Source of the DNA: Coccinella septempunctata | Taxonomy: Eukaryota > Arthropoda > Insecta > Coleoptera > Coccinellidae | DNA length: 64,000 nt | Reading direction: 5' to 3' | NCBI RefSeq assembly: GCF_907165205.1 | Contig: NC_058190.1 | Coordinates: 45,000,116-45,064,115, forward strand | Shown: positions 48,831-61,230 of the stretch, one piece after another | How positions within the stretch are numbered: position 1 is the stretch's first letter | How the letters are laid out: every line of letters starts with the position of its first letter | Notes under the pieces: generated by a model | Databases searched by the model: none | Seen by the model: the letters and a program-made list of their open reading frames with translations, nothing else | Told to the model about the DNA's origin: nothing | Made by a program: the position numbers and the translations under genes

Positions 48831-49620
48831 TATACTCTTCTACTTTTTCGAACCAATGGAAGCGAATAATAAACAGGGAAATTAAGCTTGAAACGTACGT
48901 CGTAGACTCGTTTCAACTTAACGAAAAAACCAGTACAATTCAAATGAAAATGTCATACATTTATCAAAGCGTTCATATGCCTCCACAACTAATTACAATA
49001 TAACAGCTGTTACGTTTGAGGACAAGCTGTTATGTTAAGGACAAGCCGTTACCAACTAGTGTATAACGTCGTCAGCGAAATATTCTTATTATATGAATAA
49101 CGCTGTCTAGAACGTGATATCCTACCAATCCTTCATTAATTAATCCCTCTGCACATAAATCAAGAAGACTTCTCCAACGTTGATATAGTTTGATTCGATT
49201 AAGAGTTAAGCCATACACCCGTCCCATACAACCTCGACGAGCTGAAACAGTATACCCTTTGCATAAAGTTAAATGAGGTGGACATTGTGTTCGATCGACT
49301 ATTTTTTTATTCGGTCATAAGACGGTCTCCCATAAAGCTTGGGAAACAATACGACCCGTAGGAAAACCGATGACGGAGGATAATGCGAGGGGTCAAGGGT
49401 CTACCTACGCCGACGACTTTGCTGGAAGTTGGGAAGTTTGTTTTCTGGCTACATCTTGATATCATTGTGGGGAACTGCAGGATATTGGGTGGCCAGACTG
49501 CAGGAACTTTGCTCGAATCGATTTTGAGGTGGTTAAGGAAGGGGCTTGATAGGAGAAACCGCTCTTAAGCTATTCTGCGAGAATATGGCGGAATTTTTTG
49601 ACAGCTGTCAAATAGTGAGT
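48831..49620. other. Unassigned non-coding stretch
   Basis: ORFs at 48815-49003 and 49383-49568 (+) have no domain. No shared repeat was recognised. Confidence 0.35.
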
Positions 49621-50105
49621 AACCGTTCGGTCTTGATGAATTTTTAACTGAACCCATCTTTTTCAGGATTTTTCGAAGGTCAGCTTTTAAGTCGTTTATC
49701 TCTCAATAAAAGTAAGCGTAGATGGAAATGTGATCTATATTCTGAAAGAGCAACTCTTTTTGTAATAAATCTGAGAATTTCATCCATCTTGGCGCAACCA
49801 TTCGGTCCTGACGAATTTTTAACTGAACTCATTTTTTTCAGGATTTTTCGAAGGTCAGCTTTTAAGTCGTTAATCTCTCGATAAAAGTAAGCGTAGATGC
49901 ACATGTGATCTATATTCTGAAAGAGCAACTCTTTTAGTAATAAATCTGAGAATTTCATCCATCTCGGCGCAACCGTTCGGTCTTGACGAATTTTTAAATA
50001 ACCCATCTTTTTCAGGATATTTCGAAGGTCAGATTTCGAGTCGTTTGTCTCTCCATAAAAGTAACCGTAGATGGAAATGTGATACATATTCTGAAAGAGC
50101 ACTCA
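49621..50105 (-). repeat. Tandem repeat, 175-bp unit, about 2.8 copies
   Basis: The phrase ttcggtc(t/c)tga(t/c)gaattttt recurs at 49626, 49801 and 49976, giving a 175-bp period. The units also share ttcgaaggtcag, cgtagatg and attctgaaagagca with few differences. The minus frame 49680-50102 is open for 140 codons across the array because the units hold few stops, but 175 is not a multiple of three. Each unit is therefore read in a different frame, which argues against a repeated protein domain. Confidence 0.88.
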
Positions 50106-51532
50106 TTTGAAAATCGAAAATCATAAAAGAGTTGTGTTATCTACATAATAGTAAAAAATAAGAGTAATTCTTTTATGGAGAATTTTGGAGATGGTATTAA
50201 CTAGTGCCTGAATATTGCAGCGTTTTCTGAAGCTGTTCGTTGAAAATCTGAGTATTACATCAAAGGCTTTGTACCTTTCTATGGTAGTTTTTGTATATTA
50301 TCAACTCGGTTGCACCCACTAGTGTTGAGGGTTGCGGAATACCTCATTATTCGTAGAAAGGAACTTGAAAGACCGCTTCTTATGTGCTACGAAAATACCC
50401 AAGAACTTCAGTAATAATAATCAAAGGCGCAACATGAAAAGATCGCATCCATTGCATCCGCACGGCAAAATTTCAATACTAACGACCGAATAAAAACCTC
50501 TTGGAGAACAGTTCACTTCAAACGGCCACCAGGTCTTTTTATCTCGACCGAAAAGCCGATTAATACAAGATTACTTCCTTTGCGGGCCGATTTCAAGACG
50601 CGCTTCCCAAAGTGACACAATAAATAAGGACTCGTTAATTTCTCATTTGGAATTGCTTCATCTTTACGACAATCATTAGAACGGGGCATCTGGTATCAGA
50701 GACCTTCCTTACTTCCATTTCGTCAGCGATATCTCCCGATAAACAATCGACTCTTGGCGCTGTTTGAGGTGGTCTTTTACGGCTAGAGCCACTAAAATCA
50801 GCCCTCAAGTGGCATACTTAAGATAACGCCCAGGTTTGTGTGTGTGCTCACTGTCAGTTCACTAAATAGTTAGCACTGTTTGAAATATCTTCTTCAGATT
50901 ATCCTGAAATTCTATTTGGCTGTTCCTGGCTAAAAATACATTAGGGTAGGAGCCATAAAATACGTGGAATTGGGTAAATACCATTCTTGGCACCAGTCTA
51001 GCGTTTGATAAAGTAAACGCTAATGTCCTTTCGATTTCTTTATCTCACGGGAAGCCATAAATCTGGGCGAAATGGTTCTATGAATTTATCGCTGAAGAAC
51101 AATAGTTTTTCATTTGGAAGGAGGGTATTTAGTCTATGCTTCAGGTCGTCGGACTTTGATAAATGCCTTTTTTAGCGAATAAAGAATTCTCTTGTCTCTT
51201 GTGTTCGCTGGCTTCACTCCATGGTATCACCATTATTTTTTCCAACTGAAAATCGAAAATTGTAAATTGAATCATGGAAACAAGCTTCGAAGTGACATTT
51301 CTACACTTTCTAAAACAAGATTTTCGAAATGGATTTAATACGCGGCCTTCGTCGATCATGAAAACTCTTACTAAACAACAAAAATCTTTTCTGTTTCTAG
51401 ATGTAACACTTTAGTTACAAAATTGATACCAGAGGGAGCACCATAAAGTCATCTGAGTTCGACAGCTTCAAAATTACTACTTTTTTTTTCTGAATGTAAG
51501 GCGGCGTATAACAACTTTTACCTACAGGAGAG
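50106..51532. other. Unassigned non-coding stretch
   Basis: No supportable exon. A minus ORF at 51141-51359 is not recognisable. Confidence 0.35.
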
Positions 51533-52075
51533 TCTTTGACTCGTACAAATATTCTAACAGCAGTAGATTCTTGAGGTCAAAAGAAACTCTTTTTTCCTAT
51601 ACCATTTTTTTCCGATTCGACCCTGATACAAAGATATAGCCATTTCTTTCCATAAAATCGTTTTTGAGATAGAACTAAAAATAAAATTTTTTATGGTTTT
51701 TCAACAGGTCCTAAGTCTCATCTGTCAGTTGGTATCGAAATGAGCCATTTCATGAAATCGTGTAAGTTACTAAAAAATAATGAGAACAATTCGGCAATCC
51801 TAAGTTTCCATTTTCATTGCCACGTGAATATCGAACGAGCCAATATCCTAAACGAAACCACATGCATGGTCGAATCAGATGAGTTTTTCCCACTGCTTTG
51901 CGATAATTCAGCTAACAGAGGATCTAGGGTCGTATTAGGATCCATTTCAAAAATCTTTTTCAATTTTTTTTCAACTTTGTCATTTTGAAAGTTTTGTATA
52001 TGTGATTTTTGATGAAACGCTTCATTTTGACCAGTATCTTCTGTTGAAAAAAAAAAACCTCACCTTCATTGTGGG
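51533..52075 (+). mobile_element. Chimeric element 4: MITE-A end fused to TIR-G left half
   Basis: It begins with a MITE-A terminus (tacaggagagtctttgactc) of the reverse-oriented type, carrying an internal deletion. Near 51712 the sequence changes to the reverse complement of 61670-62020 from TIR-G (gaaatgagccatttcatgaa, ttcattttgaccagtatctt). It ends near 52075 close to the TIR-G outer end. The ORF 51740-51988 lies in the TIR-G part and has no domain. As in elements 1-3, each partner contributes one outer side. Confidence 0.72.
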
Positions 52076-53033
52076 TATTATAATATAGGTACTATTTATT
52101 ACCTGGGAAGGCTGAATATATCTTCAATATTTGAAAAAAATGGTAGTATCTATGACGAAAGAGAATTTTTTAAATCATGCGAATGATATCGAATGATAGA
52201 CCACTTTGGGAATCTTTCTCACCCTGATATTTTCCTCCCCTCCGTCCAGAACATTGTTTATGCCGCAGATTTCCTGTTTCCTTATGAAATATTCTCGTAT
52301 TCCGGGTGACTCAAGCCAGAGCTGAGCTCAGTTCTCGGCATCACAAATCCATCTTAGCCAGCTAATGGTTCTGTTTACTTTTTGCTTCTCCACCGCCATC
52401 ATTTGTCCCAGTTGACGTGGGGATTAAATTGAATAAGCATGTTTTAATGCAAAGGCGGAAACACTATATTTACAATCTCTTCATATGTGGTAAACGAACA
52501 GGAAATGGAATCAGTGGGCTGGTGAATTCGTCCATTCTTCCATTGGCCTAACAGCGCATACCGACACGAAGGTCGACCGCAGAAAAATGGCCGTCGATTA
52601 TTGTTCCAATTATTTTGTAATCGAGTAGGCGGGGGTTGTTCGTGGTTATAACCGCAGATGGAAGGAAAGATCCCCGCCGCATCGAAACAGGTCATTTTAT
52701 ACACCGAGATTTTCCGGCTTTAAAAGAAAAATGTGAAAAATCGATCGGACAAGTCAATTTCTGATTCGAGAGGGAACAACTTCTCCGTGAGCACAACCCC
52801 TTGATTTTGAGAAGGGATGAGGGGTGTTGCGATACCTCATGTTGAAGATATTATCGAGTTCTATCTTATCCTGAAGTTTCGCTTCAAAATTTCCATCGAT
52901 AACGAAATGACAGGTAAAATAGTGGAAGAGTGCCTACTTTTTTAATTAGGTTATTATAAATACTGGAAATGGGCACCATTTGAGGATTCTCCATGATGTG
53001 CGTGTATTACCAGATACATCGGACATACATCTG
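52076..53033. other. Unassigned non-coding stretch
   Basis: A minus ORF at 52444-52704 lies in slightly GC-richer sequence but has no domain or splice sites. Confidence 0.35.
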
Positions 53034-54252
53034 TACTCCATTCAAATTTATTTTAGAAGTCGGTTGGCCACGAAATAATTTTTTCAAGTTTTTGTAACTA
53101 GAACCGAGTAAGGTTGGTACTCATGAAATGTCGTTAATGTTATAACGCCGTTGCCACAACTAATATCAATTTTTATTACGAAAATGCCGAAAGTGATTGA
53201 AAAAAAGAGACAGGGTTTCAGGAAGTGCTATTTAGAATTCAGGTCCGCTCATTCAAATAGTTATACCCTGATATTTTAAAATCCACAATACGTCAGACGG
53301 TGGCGAACATGTTCAATGTAAGAGAATTTATATAATGTTTCATCTAAATCTAAACGACTTATATTTCAGCTGAATATTTCCACAATCAGAAATATTGTGA
53401 ATAAAGGGGATGACAAAGAATTTGCTTCTATAGGGAGACCCGAAAAGGTGGTGGCATTTGAGTATTTTATATTTGAGTGAATTAATGCGAAAAGTTTACT
53501 ACAGGATTTTCGATGAATGTCATCGTAGAATAAGTTCCCGAAAATTGATTTTTCTTTTTTTCATTTGACTTGTCCTATACATTGTTAATGTCTGGGTATC
53601 AATAAATACCTAATTATTATTATTATATCAATGTATTAAAATGAACAGCCACAAATACGCGCCAGTTATCCTATTAATTGTTTATTCATGTGAAATTTTT
53701 GTTCACAGGTGAAGTTCATCTTGACTTGAAACAGCCTTTAATTCCTTTTACTTATATTGATGCAAGATGATTTTTGTTGAATAATTCAACATTCTTATAA
53801 TTATCTGTCAATTCCTTCGAGAGATGTCCATTCCCAACCACTTCATCATATGCATTTCATCTTCGGGTTAATATTTTTGAAATCTACAACTGATGTAACG
53901 TATTCAAACTTTGGCCAAGGAAGATAACGAACATTAACACTCCTCAAGCTAGTGCATATTATGATATTATACCGATCTCTTGTATTTTCCATGCAAATAA
54001 CTGGATTTGGTATGCCTTCAATCAGTTTGTATAAACTTCAATTATGTTCGTCACATATTTTCCGAAGAGATTCGACATTGTGATTGAATACGTAATAACA
54101 TAAACTTTTACGTAGAACGGGCAACATAGCGTTGATTTAAAACCCAAAAATGTTTTGACAAGCGTCATAACCCCACATTTTCGTACTATACAGAGTGAAA
54201 TGTGTCAAATTTCCATGGCCAATCGAGTGCTAAAATAAAAGTGAATGGAGTA
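53034..54252 (+). mobile_element. TIR-B copy 3, longest, coding strand forward
   Basis: TACTCCATTCAAATTTATTT at 53034 and the inverted gaatggagta at 54252 frame 1219 bp. The coding remnant starts at 53184 with ATG (MPKVIEKKRQGFRKCYLEF). A later piece reads STIRQTVANMFN, then a GT...AG segment of about 65 bp, then LNISTIRNIVNKGDDKEF and SIGRPEKVV. That gives an HTH-plus-GRP pattern typical of transposase DNA-binding regions, perhaps interrupted by an intron. Premature stops follow and the catalytic domain is absent. Confidence 0.83.
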
Positions 54253-55265
54253 TAGTACTAAAGGTCGGATACATTGCTACATGACCTAAGACAGCCACGT
54301 CATGCGCATCGTCTCTTTCATGCACCCTCTTTTTGTTTCCGACTGAACCAGTAGCATCAAGTACCTACTACAAAATCTACGCGAAATTTGAATTTGTCGC
54401 CATTTGAACAGTAAAGTGTTGGTTGAAAATCCAGAAGAAAAGCAATTTGACAGCTAACAATTTAGAGGGTTACTAATAAAGCAGTATTACACCATAGATA
54501 GTGGTATTAAACATCATTATCTGACTCATTTCAGAATTCTGCACATTTATTTTCCATCTAAATTCAGCCACTACATACAAACTGTTGAAATTCGTAGTGA
54601 AGCTCCCTACAGCATAAATTTGGAAATACAAAACGTACCTCGATCTTTACTGTCAACCAGAGACCACTTCAACAATGGTCCAATCATTTTTTAACGATTC
54701 CCTTATTCTCCACAACTTTGGTCGCACATGTCCCCACTAGATATCATGAAAAATGGATCGCATTCGAAAACCGCGCACGCTAGGGGTGTTATGGACCATG
54801 ACAGCGTCAAATTGCTCTACGAGGCAACTCGTCATTGATGGTTATGTTATGGGTCGATATTGTGTGTTACTACCCCAAGGAAATATGTTGGCTTAATAAT
54901 TCATACGGATCAACTTCAGCTCATAGCGGTCGGATAAATCCCAGATCTATCTGTGAAGTTGAATCGTGTTATAGTTGGAAAGTTTTCAGTTACTGGTGTA
55001 GTTTCCACGCTTTCAGGCTTTTACGGAAATGGGGCCTGGTTTGGAAATGTATCCAATTATAGGTCGAATTTAGGAGTGAACAAAAACAAAGAAAATTCAA
55101 CGAGAGACCACTAATAGGACAAAATGCGATACTCAACTTTTTTGTTTGACAAAAAATGATGAACAAATAGGTACCCTTCGATATTTTTTTCATGGACTGC
55201 CTCTATTATTTCATTGAGTTCAATAGCAAATTCCTTCATTTTCGAGTAAGATGGTGATTAGAAGA
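54253..55265. other. Unassigned non-coding stretch
   Basis: ORFs at 54835-55062 (+) and 54990-55193 (-) overlap on opposite strands and are not recognisable. Confidence 0.35.
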
Positions 55266-56199
55266 TTAAAAGAAAGAAGATGTCCACCGAAATTGTGAAA
55301 ATCGAAAAATTGGAGTATCGGCCATCATCAAGTATTTACTTGTATTTAAAAGGGTTGAGAGGTACGAAGATATGCTTAATACTCTTGGTGATCAATGTCC
55401 TTCGTATGCGACCGTGAAAAATTGTACTGCAAGCTTCAAAAGAGGTAAATTTTCCACTGAAGATGATGACCGATCGGGAAGGCAAGTTTCTGTGTCAGTC
55501 CCCGAAAATATCGATGCAGGCTAGATCGGATATCTGAAGCACAGAATATTTCATACGAACGCGTTCATCATATAGTCACGTCAATTTGGACATAAGAAAA
55601 ATCACTGCAAAATGGATCCCCAAATGTTTGAATCAAAAGCGTTCAAGGGTAGAAGCTATATCTACTGGAAAAGTTCTTGCTTCAGTATTTTGGGATTGCC
55701 ATGGAGTATTCATGATTGATATTTTGTATAAGGATAGAACAATAACCGGAGATTACTATTCGATATTACTGATAACTCTACGAAAAAAAATTAAAGAGAA
55801 AAGACGCGGAAAGCTATCCAAAGGTGTTTTGTTTTTACAGGACAACGCCTCTGCACACAAATCTCATGTTGTTATGCACAAAATTAGTGATTTAGCGTTT
55901 GAATTACTAGAACACCCCCCTTATTCACCAGATTTGGCTCCATCCGACTATCATCTCTTTCCTCAACTGAAAAAAAGTTCAAAAGGTCGTAAATATTCTT
56001 CCAACGAGGAGGTAATAAAAGCTGCGGAGGTCTGGTTTGCAGAGCAAGAAGAATCATTTTTTTGAAAGGTCTAGAGACGTTGCAGGTTCGTTGTAATAAT
56101 TGTATCTAATTAAGAGGAGAATATGTTGAGTAATTAAATATTTTGACAAAGAAATTTTGTTTGGTTAGTAGGCTAAGAATTTTTCAATATATCTTCGTA
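55266..56199 (+). mobile_element. MLE copy I, mariner lacking the 5' terminus
   Basis: It begins in the 5' leader (gattaaaagaaagaagatgtcc, ATG near 55279) without the left TIR and runs to the complete right end atatatcttcgta at 56199. The N-terminal region is frameshifted in several places. A deletion between VEA and TGKVLASVFWDC removes the first catalytic aspartate. The downstream catalytic half is open in 55586-56065. Confidence 0.9.
55586..56065 (+). pseudogene. Mariner transposase C-terminal part (copy I)
   Basis: The 159-codon ORF contains the linker (MDIRKITAKWIPKCLN), the deletion joint at VEAISTGKV, ITGDYYSILLITLRKKIKEK, the second aspartate (LQDNASAHKSH) and the third (EHPPYSPDLAPSDYHLF). 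The first aspartate region (TIDETW) is absent. It ends at a frameshift after EQEESFF. Confidence 0.87.
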
Positions 56200-57124
56200 T
56201 TTGGTACGCATATGTCACTGGATATAGAGAATAGTCGTAAAAAAATGAGGATTGCCTTAAAAGAATTATTCATGACGCAATATTCCAAGTTTGGAACAAG
56301 CTTTAAAACATTTTCTTACATCAAAAAGAACGAAATTAAAAATACAAAGTGACCTATTCGAGCAACAAAAAACTGCATTCATTTTAAATTGGTATAAATG
56401 GAACTTTCGTCAGGCATAAGATTATCTAGTTCTACAAATTGTTCTAGTTTTTCAATCTTCAAATTAGTGGTAGTAGCAGTCGAAACTTCATAATTATTGT
56501 CGGCAATGTCACACAAACTGGCCTTTTGTACACCCAGAGACATATTTACAAAACTGAGTCAGTTGCTATGGTAATTCCTAATTAGAAACGGTGGATATCT
56601 TGGGAGTCTTTCCCCTGTGCAAACCATACCGGGCTGTTTCCCGAATTCTCTTGTCGACCGAGTCTACACGAATTTAACCATTGTGTTTTTGCCTTCGTTC
56701 GTGTAAACCGATAATATATCTTGTTTTGTACTCCCGTAGTTTACGTGCTCCATTGAAATTCTCGGTCTGAATGAGTGTATATAAGTTCAGGTTACAATTG
56801 ACCACAATTTCTAATTTCTTTGTCGGCTTCTTTACCGTCGCATCTTATATGTGTCCGATTGTTGCAGGTTTTCGGGGACGGCTTTGTTGTAGACTCTTTG
56901 GCGGATTATTTTAATGCTCTGACGCTATTTGGGTTCATGCCTGATCGGAGATCGCATTGAGCTAACTCCGAAACCGCTAAAACGTATAACAAAGGCTAGG
57001 GCGGATTTTGGGCGGTATTGAGTTATGCCTCAATTTGATTCTTGGGGATTATTGGTGTTAAGTTTGTTATTTCTTTTTTATATTGGTTGAAGCTCGATGT
57101 TTTTATTTGTGATAATCTTGTTTC
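56200..57124. other. Unassigned non-coding stretch
   Basis: An ORF at 56143-56352 (+) begins in the mariner 3' end and is not meaningful. The middle (56600-57020) is GC-richer but shows no exon. Confidence 0.35.
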
Positions 57125-57806
57125 TACACGGTGAGTCTTTGACATGTACAAATTTCTTAAAAGTAGATTCTTGCGGTCAAAAGAAACACTTTTTTCTAAA
57201 TAATTATTACCGATTCGGCCCTGATAAAAAATATAGCCATTTCAAGATTTCATAATGAGCTGTGCCACCCCTGGAAAAACAACATTACCTTCGGAATAAC
57301 TAGCTAAATCTATGGAACTACACATCTGTGGATCTTTTGAACAGAGTTGTATTCAGCTAATGTACCCAATTTTTCAAATTTCACTTTTTAATTTTTGAAC
57401 GTCAAATTACACGAAAAAATATGAGGAATACTTTTATTTTACGAAACACTCAAATATTCCTTAGATAGCGTTCAATTTAGTTTCAAAAGTTAGGTTCTTT
57501 GAATTTTTGATATTTTCATGGTACGTAATGGTCATAATGAGAAAACTGAAAGACGTGGGTTATACATATCTTGTGTTCGAAAAAGATTAATCAAATAAAT
57601 GAAAAACTATATTCCGAAATTCATTTCATTCGATAAAACCCTTTGTGAGATAGAACTAAAAATAACAATGTTTAATGTTATTTCAACATCCTGTATCTTT
57701 CTAACCGAGACGATTCGAAAAAAATGGTAAACGTACAAAGTGTTTTTTTCTTGACCTCAAGAATCTACTGCTGAAATATATGTACGAGTCAAGGACTCAC
57801 CCTGTA
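57125..57806 (-). mobile_element. MITE-A copy 12, complete, reverse orientation
   Basis: Starts TACACGGTGAGTCTTTGAC and ends GGACTCACCCTGTA. It has the reverse order of landmarks (ctgtgccacccctgg near the left) and lacks the cgaaaacggcgc centre found in copy 5. Together with copies 5 and 7 it shows that both orientations occur in the gene. Confidence 0.87.
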
Positions 57807-57848
57807 TATCCCTCGGGAGGGGTCGACTACCACTGTATTATCAGTTTA

Positions 57849-58361
57849 TAGGGAATACTTCTTCTGACGAAAATGATGTTTTCGTTATGAAATATCTTTG
57901 AAACGTCACATTTTGAAATAACCATTTCAACCGTTTCCCAAAAAAAATTATTTTAAGCACTTAAAAATGAAAAATAAAAATGGGTATTTAAAGTTTAAAG
58001 CGTTTTGTGAGAATTGCACAAGCTGGCTATGAAGTCTGCGACGAACGAGGAAGGTCTTAAAATTTTATGAGATTTTTATGGCCGGTTGCAGTTGAAGCTC
58101 GCCAGTAAGTACGCGCCTGTAAATCAACAGCTGTTATTTTATAAACAAGCTGATCGGACATTGTTCTTTTCATTGTCTTGTAGACGCTGTTGCCAAATCG
58201 TAAACTTCGCACAAGGCGATTTAAATTTTAAAACCCCATATTTGAAGGATGATTTTGAATAGTTTCCGCGGGGAATTTGAAAAAATCATTAATGAAACTC
58301 ATAATTATTCAGTTTAAACTTGCATATGCAGTGATAACCCAAATTGAGGAGAATTCCCCAT
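57849..58361 (-). mobile_element. TIR-F copy 2, reverse orientation
   Basis: Reverse complement of 36559-37147 with about 75 bp less in the middle. The ends TAGGGAATACTTCTTC and the inverse of gaggagaattcccca are similar to copy 1. The ORF 58277-58516 begins in it and has no domain. Confidence 0.65.
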
Positions 58362-59040
58362 TGTGGGATTTTCACCTTGGAAAATCGGTCTCACCCCATG
58401 AATTCTCGGAAATGTTGTCTGTATGCAGGGAAACTGGCTTAGAAGCTTGGCAGATAGAACCTTACGTCCCGCTATCAATTCACATTCATCGCCTACCCTC
58501 TACTGGATTCGAGTGATGTAGAAAATGTTTACCCACTCACAATAAACAACATTTACGCCTTTCGCACTACCAGCTCACATAAATACGTCGATATCAAAGG
58601 GAAGTTTTTTTATTCATGCTCACGCTGTATAGTCGAGTTCCACATCCGACACAGCTGATCCTACACCATGTCGAAAGATAAATATAATACACCGGCCATT
58701 CTTACTCGTTGATATAAAATTGAGCTTGTCCTGACTGGGAGCCCTGGCTGTATTTTTCCTATTTTTATGGGTGGGTGGCATGTGCAGGAGACGTGGGCTA
58801 GGATCTTATTCTCGGACTTGAATACCTCGTTCATAATGAAAATAAGTATTGACATGTGTCCGATCGAAAGCACAATGTGAATTAAGTATGGACTTCGAAT
58901 TATACACCTTCAATGGTATTATTTTTATGAAAAAATGACGTAGTGAGCTCACAGGATCTTGGAGGATATTCATCTTCGATATTGAGGCTGATGAGCCTAC
59001 TGTTAGCCCAAACTGAGGTTCGTGAAGCTGTTGAATATAC
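58362..59040. other. Unassigned non-coding stretch
   Basis: A minus ORF at 58661-58873 is not recognisable; no shared repeat. Confidence 0.35.
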
Positions 59041-60180
59041 TGAAAGGGAGAATAGACCCATGCAATGGTTGGGAGACATAATCAGTGGTCCGAGTATCCT
59101 TCACTGAGCTCACATAATAGTTTGCTTCAAAAAAAGAAAATTGAATAATAGAAATAAATATGAAAAGATATACAAAGGTTCGAAAAAGTAAAAAACATCT
59201 CGGAAATAAGTGAGAGTGACTCTGAAATAGAACATATGTATTTCATACGCTGATACATCTGATGATGAAAACCTTGACATAGACAATCGTTGGTCATTGG
59301 AAATTGTTTTCTTTCAATGTTTTTCCTGATAAACAAATGGTCAAGTCTTTCTCGCCCCCTGTTCAACTCTCCCATGGGTTAGGGAGACATGAGCCAATTT
59401 TCGGTTCCTAAAAAATGAATTGCTGTACTCAAAATGTTCATCTCACCATCACTCTACTATTATCTATGGTAACCTATTTGGGCATGATATCTTCTCGCAA
59501 AAAAATGAGTTGCTACTCTTTACAGATACAACTTAAGTGGCTTCAGAATAAAAAGGGGTTCAACTCTCCCGGACTCCCCATATATTTTCCTATACCACAG
59601 GAGAGTTTCAAGCCAACGAAAGGAGTTTGCGCCCATTATCTGGCTACTGTATTGTACTCTTTATTACTTTTGATTCCTTAATGCTGGGGACTAAAGGGAC
59701 CTTGTTATTCATGATTATTTCATTGAGTTTTTTAGGCAATCCCATACCATCACAAACTTTACAGGATCTAATCCAGGTCCGTGAAAGATTTTGAATCTTG
59801 CTTTGGCCTTGTCATCATGGTAAGCGTAAGAGCTCTTGGGAAAGCTGTATTCATTTGGTTTTCCAAGTATCTGCTAGATGAGGCTTATCTTTGATAACTT
59901 CATTCTTCCTAAATCACCACAATGGTCTGAGTTCTTTATTCTTATGCCTCGCAAAATCAACAAAGGCCTTGTACTCCTGATGGCCGACTTCAACTATTCT
60001 CTTCATTGACTTATGTCTGGTTTTCACATACTACATACGAGTTCCTTGGAATTCAAGAACTAGAGGAGAGCTATAGATGGTGTATCTGTGAATCCATTCA
60101 ACACACCTAAATGTAATCTGATGGTGAACATTGCAAATTCTAGTCAGCCAAAACAGCCCCTAAAAAAAATACTGCTCCGG
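59041..60180 (+). repeat. rep-E copy 3, longest
   Basis: Begins around gggagaatagacccatgcaa and shares gggagacataatcagtggtc with copy 2. It continues with the landmarks of copy 1 in reverse order to about attctagtcagccaaaacag (60140-60160). Motifs gttcaactctccc and gactcccc recur near 59355 and 59560-59580. ORFs at 59415-59681 (+) and 59127-59375 (-) overlap the homologous ORFs of copies 1 and 2, which only reflects the shared repeat. No transposase was recognised. Confidence 0.62.
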
Positions 60181-61230
60181 CACTGCATTAGTTTCATAGT
60201 GAAAGGACTCCCGGACTCCTCGTTCTTTGGAAAGATTGATAATCTACATCAACATGGAGTACTCCATCCTGAAGTCACTGAAACATTTATCAATAGAGTA
60301 GTTATTTCCACTCGCCTTTGCTGATAATTTTTATAATTGGATTGATATGCACGCAAATAAATGCCCAGTGCACACTGGAGTAGTTTCAGTCGTCTGTACC
60401 CGCTTTAAACGCGAAGCCTTCACACTTTCTTGTATAACATGCCACCAACAGTATCACCAAACTGTTCCGGAGTGCATGAACTGACTCTACAGTGATTGTC
60501 CGAAATACGAGCGGCATTCCGATGTATTGTGCGTTGGAAGAATTATATCGGGAATGTACAATGTGTATCCGCTTCCAACCCGTTTCGATTGCCGTGTAGT
60601 TCGGTGTAAATGGAACCCACCCGACTCCCTACAAACCCGACGATAACCGGTACATTTACCCCTGATCCGCGCTCTATCAACTAATCCGACATTTCATCTG
60701 ACAAAAATAGCCGCCGCGTAGCACGGAAATCGACAGCATCATATATCTCGTCCCCGTGCAGAAAACAAAGGGAGTTGCGGAGATACTGCATGTCATTTTG
60801 TTTCAATGGGTCTGGCTCCGATAAAAACGAACGGTTTTCTGACTGATGCTTTCCACTGGACGGATCTAGATTTTCACCTGCGATTTGCACGTTTCGTTTT
60901 CACTGGTATCGAATTCTTTTTGACAGTTTGACACGTTACTGCAGATAGGTAGCTTTATTCCGAATTTCAATGCTTCCACTGCATGCTGCAAATGAATACT
61001 GGAAGAAATAACCGAGTTATCGACATATTAGAACTGTTCCAACTGACAATGTCAAAAAAAACCAAATTACCCTCGGTTTAACTGTGCTTGATCGGGGAAT
61101 CAACGCTTGATTGGAGGATTATTTATTTCAATCGATAATCCAATCATGAGCATCCAAAATATCATTCTCGCATCAAATTATGATGATGACTCGTACACAT
61201 ATTCTAATTCGTATTTTTTTTTTATTGCAG
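60181..61230. other. End of the large intron
   Basis: GC-richer around 60360-60900 with no convincing exon; a minus ORF at 60681-60890 has no domain. The last bases form the acceptor before 61231. Confidence 0.35.

Larger units (their letters stand above)
34614..61230 (+). other. 26.6-kb intron of the membrane-protein gene
   Basis: The segment is bounded by donor GTGAGTA at 34614 and acceptor attgcag ending at 61230; the exons on each side join in phase 2. It contains three MLE copies and the mariner parts of two hybrid elements, complete and hybrid MITE-A copies, two TIR-B, two TIR-F, three rep-E copies, two half TIR-G and one tandem repeat. Large repeat-filled introns are ordinary for neuronal or receptor genes in insects. 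A host exon inside it that I failed to recognise cannot be excluded. Confidence 0.65.

Noticed and set aside
49680..50102. 140-codon minus ORF as a repeat protein
   Set aside because: It spans a 175-bp tandem array whose period shifts the frame at each unit, so the apparent protein is not a true repeat.
35545..60180. The order MITE-A, TIR-F, rep-E occurs at 35.5-39.5 kb and again at 57.1-60.2 kb, suggesting a segmental duplication
   Set aside because: Relative orientations do not agree with a single inversion or duplication: the order is kept although TIR-F and rep-E copy 1 are in opposite orientation between the two regions. The spacers also do not match, so independent insertions are simpler.
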